From the NCBI GenBank assembly GCA_910588935.1, contig CAJUSM010000037.1, forward strand, positions 1 to 26,850: a DNA stretch of 26,850 nt, given 5' to 3'. Each line of letters begins with the position of its first letter. Within the stretch, counting starts at the first letter, position 1. Below, piece after piece: positions 22,280 to 26,850 of this stretch. Made by a program: the position numbers and the translations under genes. Below the pieces are notes generated by a model. The model was not told where the DNA came from and made no database searches. It saw nothing but the letters and a program-made list of their open reading frames with translations. Origin of the DNA: an uncultured Oscillospiraceae bacterium. GTDB lineage: Bacteria > Bacillota > Clostridia > Oscillospirales > Acutalibacteraceae.

Positions 22280-23413
22280 TTGGAAAACTCTATCATTTTG
22301 CTGAAAGACATCGCCGTTTCCTACGATGGCGAGCAGGTGTTGTCTGGGTTTTGCCTAGACATCCGCAACGGTGAATTTATCACCCTGTTAGGCCCTTCGG
22401 GCTGTGGAAAAACCACCGTGCTCCGCACAATCGGGGGCTTTATCCGCCCCGATTCCGGCGAGGTCTTTTTCTCTGGCAAAAACATCACCGCCCTGCCTCC
22501 CCACAAGCGAGAGGTAAACACCATCTTTCAAAAGTACGCCCTTTTTCCCCATCTAAATGTGTACGATAACATTGCCTTTGGAATGCGCCTAAAAGGAAAA
22601 AGCGAGCGGCAGGTAAAGGACACTGTTCACGAAATGCTGGCCATGGTCAACCTAACCGGGTATGCCCACCGGGGAATTGATAAGCTTTCTGGCGGCCAGC
22701 AGCAGCGGGTGGCCATGGCCCGGGCCCTGGCCAACGAGCCCAAGGTTTTGCTGCTAGACGAACCCCTTAGCGCCCTAGACCTGAAGCTGCGCAAGGATAT
22801 GCAGGTTGAGCTGAAAAAGATCCAGCAGCAAACCGGCATTACCTTTGTGTTTGTCACCCACGACCAGGAGGAAGCCCTCTCTATGTCGGACCGGGTGGTG
22901 GTTATGGATGGCGGCGTTATTCAGCAGATCGGTTCTCCAACCGATATCTACAATGAACCGGAAAACGCCTTTGTTGCCGATTTTATTGGGGAATCCAATA
23001 TTCTGGACGGCCTGATGCTGGAGGACTTCCAGGTAAAATTTGCCGGTCACAAGTTTCAATGCCTGGATAAGGGCTTTGGCATCAATACCCCGGTGGATGT
23101 GGTTATCCGCCCAGAGGACATTGACGTGGTAGAGCCTGACTCCACCCATATTACCGGCGTGGTCACCAATGTAACCTTTAAAGGGGTACACTACGAGATT
23201 ATTGTAGATGTGGCGGGCTTTAAGTGGATGATTCAATCTACCGACTACCGCCAGGCCGGGGACCGTATCGGCCTCTCCCTAACCCCAGATGATATCCATG
23301 TTATGGCCAAGTCCGCGTATTCCGGCATGTTCGGGGACTACAGCACCTTCTCCAACGAGATGGATGAGGACCTGAACGCCGGGGAAGAGGAGGGCCCAGG
23401 CAATGAAGAGTAA
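22280..23413 (+). CDS. potA: Spermidine/putrescine ABC transporter ATPase
   Basis: This 377-residue ATPase powers polyamine import. Motifs: Walker A GPSGCGKTT, Q-loop IFQKYALFPH, signature LSGGQQQRVAMARAL, Walker B KVLLLDEPLSALD and switch THDQEEALSMSD. The C-terminal TOBE-like regulatory region (about 240-350) has VDVVIRPEDIDV, typical of PotA/MalK-type ATPases. The TTG start is supported by its ribosome-binding site and gives the usual short N-terminus. It overlaps potB by 11 nt. The acidic tail (MDEDLNAGEEEGPGNEE) is longer than usual. Confidence 0.93.
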   Translation: MENSIILLKDIAVSYDGEQVLSGFCLDIRNGEFITLLGPSGCGKTTVLRTIGGFIRPDSGEVFFSGKNITALPPHKREVNTIFQKYALFPHLNVYDNIAFGMRLKGKSERQVKDTVHEMLAMVNLTGYAHRGIDKLSGGQQQRVAMARALANEPKVLLLDEPLSALDLKLRKDMQVELKKIQQQTGITFVFVTHDQEEALSMSDRVVVMDGGVIQQIGSPTDIYNEPENAFVADFIGESNILDGLMLEDFQVKFAGHKFQCLDKGFGINTPVDVVIRPEDIDVVEPDSTHITGVVTNVTFKGVHYEIIVDVAGFKWMIQSTDYRQAGDRIGLSLTPDDIHVMAKSAYSGMFGDYSTFSNEMDEDLNAGEEEGPGNEE

Positions 23414-24233
23414 CTCTAAGCTGCTTTCCTCCCCCTATACCGTATGGATGACCATTTTCATTGTGCTGCCTATGCTGCTGGTGGCCTGGTTCGCCTTTAC
23501 AGACCGTACCGGGGCCTTTACCCTGGAGAATATCCTTAGCGTGGGCCAGTACTCCAACGTCTTCCTCCGATCCATCTGGCTGGGGGCTCTGGCCACCGCG
23601 ATCTCTCTTATTTTAGGGTATCCCCTGGCTTACATCATTGCCAAGCTGCCTGCCAAGCGCCAAAGCATTATGGTAATGCTTGTGATGCTGCCTATGTGGA
23701 TGAACTTTTTGCTGCGCACCTATGCCTGGATGACCCTTTTGGAAGACAACGGCCTAATCAACGCCGCCCTTTCCGCCCTGGGCCTGCCTCGGGTACATAT
23801 GATCAACACTGCTGGGGCCGTGGTGCTGGGCATGGTTTACAATTATATCCCCTATATGATTCTGCCCCTCTACTCCGTGCTCACCAAAATCGACCCAAGC
23901 GTCATCGAGGCAGCCCAAGACCTGGGGGCAAACGACCAGAAGGTCTTTCTCAAAGTGGTGGTGCCTATGAGTATGCCTGGCATTATCTCTGGGGTAACCA
24001 TGGTTTTTGTGCCCGCGGTAAGCACCTTTATTATTTCCAAAATGCTGGGGGGCGGCGGAAACCTGCTCATTGGCGACCTGATTGACATGCAGTTTCTGGG
24101 CAGCGCCTACAACCCCAACCTTGGCTCTGCCATCTCTTTGGTTCTTATGATCATCATCCTTATCTGCATGGGGATTATGAACCAGTTTGACGAGGGGGAC
24201 GAGGCCAATGCGGGAGGAGGGATGCTGCTGTGA
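23403..24233 (+). CDS. potB: Spermidine/putrescine ABC transporter permease
   Basis: This is a 276-residue permease with about six membrane segments and the cytoplasmic EAA loop, seen as EAAQDLGANDQKVFLKVVVP, which contacts the PotA ATPase. The order potA-potB-potC-potD identifies its role. The ATG at 23403 sits inside the end of potA; the potC start overlaps its stop by 4 nt. Tight overlaps suggest translational coupling. Confidence 0.92.
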   Translation: MKSNSKLLSSPYTVWMTIFIVLPMLLVAWFAFTDRTGAFTLENILSVGQYSNVFLRSIWLGALATAISLILGYPLAYIIAKLPAKRQSIMVMLVMLPMWMNFLLRTYAWMTLLEDNGLINAALSALGLPRVHMINTAGAVVLGMVYNYIPYMILPLYSVLTKIDPSVIEAAQDLGANDQKVFLKVVVPMSMPGIISGVTMVFVPAVSTFIISKMLGGGGNLLIGDLIDMQFLGSAYNPNLGSAISLVLMIIILICMGIMNQFDEGDEANAGGGMLL

Positions 24234-25045
24234 AAAAAGCTGTGGGAAGAATTTACACCTTTTTGATTTTTCTCTTTCTCTACGCCCCCATTCTGGTGCT
24301 TATCGTGTTTTCTTTTAACGACACGGAGACTGCCAGCCGTACAGTGTTCAGCGGCTTTTCCCTAAAGTGGTATGTTAAGCTCTTTGAAGACCGGCTGATC
24401 CTGGAGGCCCTGCGGAATACCCTAATCATCGCCATCGCGGCGGCGGCTGTCTCCACTGTGCTGGGCACCATGGCTGCCATTGGCATCAACTCCATGAAGC
24501 GCCTGCCCCGGCGGGTGATGATGAATATTACAAACTTTCCCATGGTAAACCCAGAGATCGTCACCGGCGTTTCCCTTATGCTGCTGTTTGTCTTTGCGGT
24601 AGGGCTGTTCGGGGGGCGCAGCCTGGGGCTGGCCTCTATTATTGCCTCCCACATCACCTTCTGCCTGCCCTATGTCATCCTTTCGGTGCTGCCTAAGCTG
24701 CGGCAAATGGATCCTGCCCTGTACGAGGCAGCCCAGGACCTGGGCTGCCCCCCGGCAAAGGCATTCTTTAAGGTGGTTATGCCAGAGATTATGCCTGGCA
24801 TTGTCACCGGCATGATTATGGCCTTTACCCTTTCTATCGACGATTTTGTAATCAGCTACTTTACCAGCGGCACCACCCAAACCCTGCCTATCTATATTTA
24901 CTCCATGACCCGCAAGCGGGTAAGCCCTGAGATCAACGCCCTTTCCACCGTGCTTTTTGCGGCGGTAATGGCCCTGCTGATTGTGGTAAACCTGCGCACT
25001 GCCAAGGCAAACCGGCAGCTTCAGGAAAAGGAGGGGGGAAATTGA
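24230..25045 (+). CDS. potC: Spermidine/putrescine ABC transporter permease
   Basis: This is a 271-residue permease with six membrane segments. The EAA loop appears as YEAAQDLGCPPAKAFFKVVM. The conserved DDFVISYFTSG stretch is typical of PotC. The start is GTG at 24230 in a GTGA overlap with the potB stop, with GGAGGAGG upstream. It precedes the binding-protein gene. Confidence 0.92.
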   Translation: MKKAVGRIYTFLIFLFLYAPILVLIVFSFNDTETASRTVFSGFSLKWYVKLFEDRLILEALRNTLIIAIAAAAVSTVLGTMAAIGINSMKRLPRRVMMNITNFPMVNPEIVTGVSLMLLFVFAVGLFGGRSLGLASIIASHITFCLPYVILSVLPKLRQMDPALYEAAQDLGCPPAKAFFKVVMPEIMPGIVTGMIMAFTLSIDDFVISYFTSGTTQTLPIYIYSMTRKRVSPEINALSTVLFAAVMALLIVVNLRTAKANRQLQEKEGGN

Positions 25046-25047
25046 CC

Positions 25048-26226
25048 ATGAAAAAAGCTCTGGCTCTTCTTGTAGCCCTTCTCACCCTCCTTAACCTTCC
25101 TCTGGCATCCGCAGCCCAGAAGGAAAATGCCCCAGAACAGAATGTCACCATCAATGTTTACAACTGGGGGGAGTATATTGCCAATGGCACCGATGACTCT
25201 ATGGACGTGAATGCGGAGTTCACCCGGCGCACGGGAATCCGGGTAAACTATACAACCTTTGACAGCAATGAGTCCTTATACAGCAAGCTGGCCGGGGGCG
25301 GCGCGGACTATGATGTGATTATCCCCTCAGACTATATGGTGTCCAAGCTCATTGACCAAGACATGCTTGCCCCCTTGGATTTTGAGAATATCCCCAACTT
25401 CCAGTATATTGACGCCCAGTTTCAAAACCCGGATTACGACCCTGAAAACCTGTACTCTGTGCCCTATACCTGGGGGGTTGTGGGCGTGTTCTACAACACA
25501 GAGTTTGTAGAGGAGGTTACCAGCTGGGAAAGCCTGTGGGACGCCCGGTATGCGGGAAAAATCCTGATGTTCGACAACCCCAGAGACTCTTTTGCCATTG
25601 CCCAGTTTATGCTGGGCCAAAGCCTAAACACCACCGAAGCGGAAGACTGGAAAGCGGCGGCCGCCCTGCTTAAGGACCAAAAGCCCCTGGTCCAGGCCTA
25701 TGTAATGGACCAAATTTTCGACAAAATGGAGAGCGGTGAGGCTTGGATTGCCCCTTATTACTCAGGGGACGCGGCTATTCTGGTAGATAACAACGACAGC
25801 ATTGCTTTCGCTGTGCCAGAAGAGGGGACAAACTTCTTTGTAGACGCCATCTGCATTCCCAAAACCGCCAGCCACAAAAGGGAGGCAGAGGAATATATCA
25901 ACTTCCTCTGCGACCCGGAAATCTCTGGGGCAAATATGGACTATGTGGGCTATTCCACCCCGGAAACCGCGGCCAAGGAGTACCTGGCCCCAGAGGTTGT
26001 TGCCAGCACCATGCACTACCCCACCCAGGAGACTGTGGCCAAAGCCCAGGTCTTTGTCAACCTGCCGGAGGACACCGCCAAGCTGGTGGACAGCCTTTGG
26101 GCAGAGGTAAAGATGGGCGGGCCAGGAGAATCGGCGGTGCTTGTGGCCATTATCCTGGGTTTCTTGGGAGTTTATATTGCGATTATTATCTACAAACGGC
26201 GAAAGCGGAAAAAGGAACTGGCATAA
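25048..26226 (+). CDS. potD: Polyamine ABC transporter substrate-binding protein with C-terminal membrane anchor
   Basis: This 392-residue extracytoplasmic binding protein captures spermidine or putrescine. Residues 1-22 form a signal peptide (ALLVALLTLLNLPLASA) without a lipobox cysteine. The mature part begins INVYNWGEYIANG, the PotD entry motif, and continues with YDVIIPSDYMV and VPYTWGVVGVFYN. A hydrophobic segment at about 362-381 (SAVLVAIILGFLGVYIAIII) followed by a basic tail (YKRRKRKKE) anchors the C-terminus in the membrane, replacing the lipid anchor usual in Gram-positives. The ATG at 25048 has GGAGGGG 9 nt upstream. The in-frame TTG at 25042 overlaps the potC stop and is less likely. 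Confidence 0.92.
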   Translation: MKKALALLVALLTLLNLPLASAAQKENAPEQNVTINVYNWGEYIANGTDDSMDVNAEFTRRTGIRVNYTTFDSNESLYSKLAGGGADYDVIIPSDYMVSKLIDQDMLAPLDFENIPNFQYIDAQFQNPDYDPENLYSVPYTWGVVGVFYNTEFVEEVTSWESLWDARYAGKILMFDNPRDSFAIAQFMLGQSLNTTEAEDWKAAAALLKDQKPLVQAYVMDQIFDKMESGEAWIAPYYSGDAAILVDNNDSIAFAVPEEGTNFFVDAICIPKTASHKREAEEYINFLCDPEISGANMDYVGYSTPETAAKEYLAPEVVASTMHYPTQETVAKAQVFVNLPEDTAKLVDSLWAEVKMGGPGESAVLVAIILGFLGVYIAIIIYKRRKRKKELA

Positions 26227-26297
26227 AAGGCCAGCCACCAAACCCCATCTGTGAAGAGACGTTTCACCTCTTCTGCACTGCCTTCACTATAAAAAAG

Positions 26298-26335
26298 AGC
26301 GGGACAGACCCCATTTGGGTTTGTCCCGCTTTTTT
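26298..26335. terminator. Strong terminator after potD
   Basis: A 14-bp stem (AGCGGGACA with TGTCCCGCT, a G-T pair, then ACCC with GGGT) surrounds a 5-nt loop. The plus strand continues with TTTTT and the minus strand with TTTTTT after a short gap, so it can also stop the convergent gene at the right edge. Confidence 0.92.
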
Positions 26336-26430
26336 ATCCTGTGCAAGCCTAAAACAGCCTGTGAGATTGCCCAAAGGCTGGCAGAGGTTGGAGGAAGGTT
26401 TCCCGCGCAGCCATAAGCCTCCCGTCTCAT

Positions 26431-26850
26431 TCATCCTTTGCGGTATCGGTTCCATTCTTCTATGAGAAGGTCAAAAATATCATTCAGTCTCTGAATCACC
26501 TTTTGATTGACTGGAACTGTTTTGTCGAGAAATTGCATGCCTCTTTCTCCCATAAAATCCACACAGTACAGCAAGCAATAGAATAAAAACGCTTGGTACT
26601 CTATTGCATTCGGGCGAATCTCATCCAAGAGAAAATCAATATATTGGGTGTCCAAATCCATGTTGAGCAGCGCGACCCTTGTCATTGCCACAAAGGTAAG
26701 CATGTCTCCAAAGCCCATCCAATCTATATCAATTATCCCGGATAATTTCCCCTTATCAATCAACAAATTTTTCGTACTGATATCCTCCAGATATGGCGTT
26801 GGCGGAACTTGATCCAAATACTCTTGGATATCCTCCCTAAGGCCTCTTGT
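26431..26850 (-). CDS. APH/choline-kinase-like phosphotransferase, partial
   Basis: The minus-strand gene runs off the right edge, and only the C-terminal half is seen. LEDISTKNLLI and SGIIDIDWMGFGD correspond to the catalytic and magnesium-binding loops of aminoglycoside-phosphotransferase-like kinases (Asp..Asn, then the Asp of the metal motif). The usual catalytic-loop His (H-x-D) is replaced by Leu. The frame stays open to 26850, so a nearby TTG at 26817 is not needed as a start. The substrate is unknown. Composition is AT-rich compared with the neighbouring operon. Confidence 0.75.
   Translation of the reverse strand, partial: TRGLREDIQEYLDQVPPTPYLEDISTKNLLIDKGKLSGIIDIDWMGFGDMLTFVAMTRVALLNMDLDTQYIDFLLDEIRPNAIEYQAFLFYCLLYCVDFMGERGMQFLDKTVPVNQKVIQRLNDIFDLLIEEWNRYRKG

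Noticed and set aside
22065..22304. A 79-codon plus-strand open frame in the pot leader
   Set aside because: It overlaps potA out of frame, has no ribosome-binding site and no domain. A leader peptide is not excluded, but I cannot support it.

Overview
The window looks like a chromosomal segment of a GC-rich Firmicute, most likely a gut-type Clostridia of the Oscillospirales. This is an inference from Gram-positive ribosome-binding sites (AGGAGG type), consensus sigma-A promoters, an NfnAB-type ferredoxin/NADPH enzyme, PBSX-type phage genes, glycan-degrading enzymes and a potABCD polyamine operon. I saw no rRNA, tRNA, CRISPR array or insertion sequence.

Layout. Positions 1-1240 (minus strand, AT-richer than the rest) hold a membrane-anchored Ig-like protein followed by a secreted trypsin-like protease. 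The protease signal peptide is broken by a one-base change in a T-run. Positions 1357-5996 (minus) are a carbohydrate block: a GH2 beta-galactosidase, a terminator, then an RNHCP zinc-ribbon protein and a sugar-phosphate isomerase/epimerase. Positions 6026-10050 (plus) hold a very large fused GT-C glycosyltransferase and a nicotinamidase-like hydrolase. Positions 10168-11856 (plus) hold an SPFH/Band-7 membrane protein, a ribbon-helix-helix protein and a small membrane protein, the first driven by a perfect consensus promoter.

Positions 11921-16074 are a compact prophage-derived cassette. A LexA/CI-like S24 repressor (plus) faces a minus-strand operon across two back-to-back near-perfect promoters. 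That operon is small orf, terS, terL, holin and amidase. No portal, capsid, tail or integrase gene lies between or beside them, yet every frame is open.

Positions 16142-19193 hold nfnA-nfnB (electron-bifurcating or NADPH-glutamate-synthase-like) and a Nudix hydrolase, preceded by a leader with a 10-bp long-range pairing. Positions 19254-21779 hold a GH20 beta-N-acetylhexosaminidase and a second isomerase/epimerase. Positions 21920-26335 hold potABCD, preceded by a roughly 325-nt leader with several possible hairpins. The right end carries a partial, AT-rich APH-type phosphotransferase gene.

Functionally the segment combines glycan foraging (GH2, GH20, two TIM-barrel isomerases), polyamine uptake, redox balancing and envelope work. 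The most interesting parts are the minimal repressor/terminase/lysis cassette and the two structured leaders.
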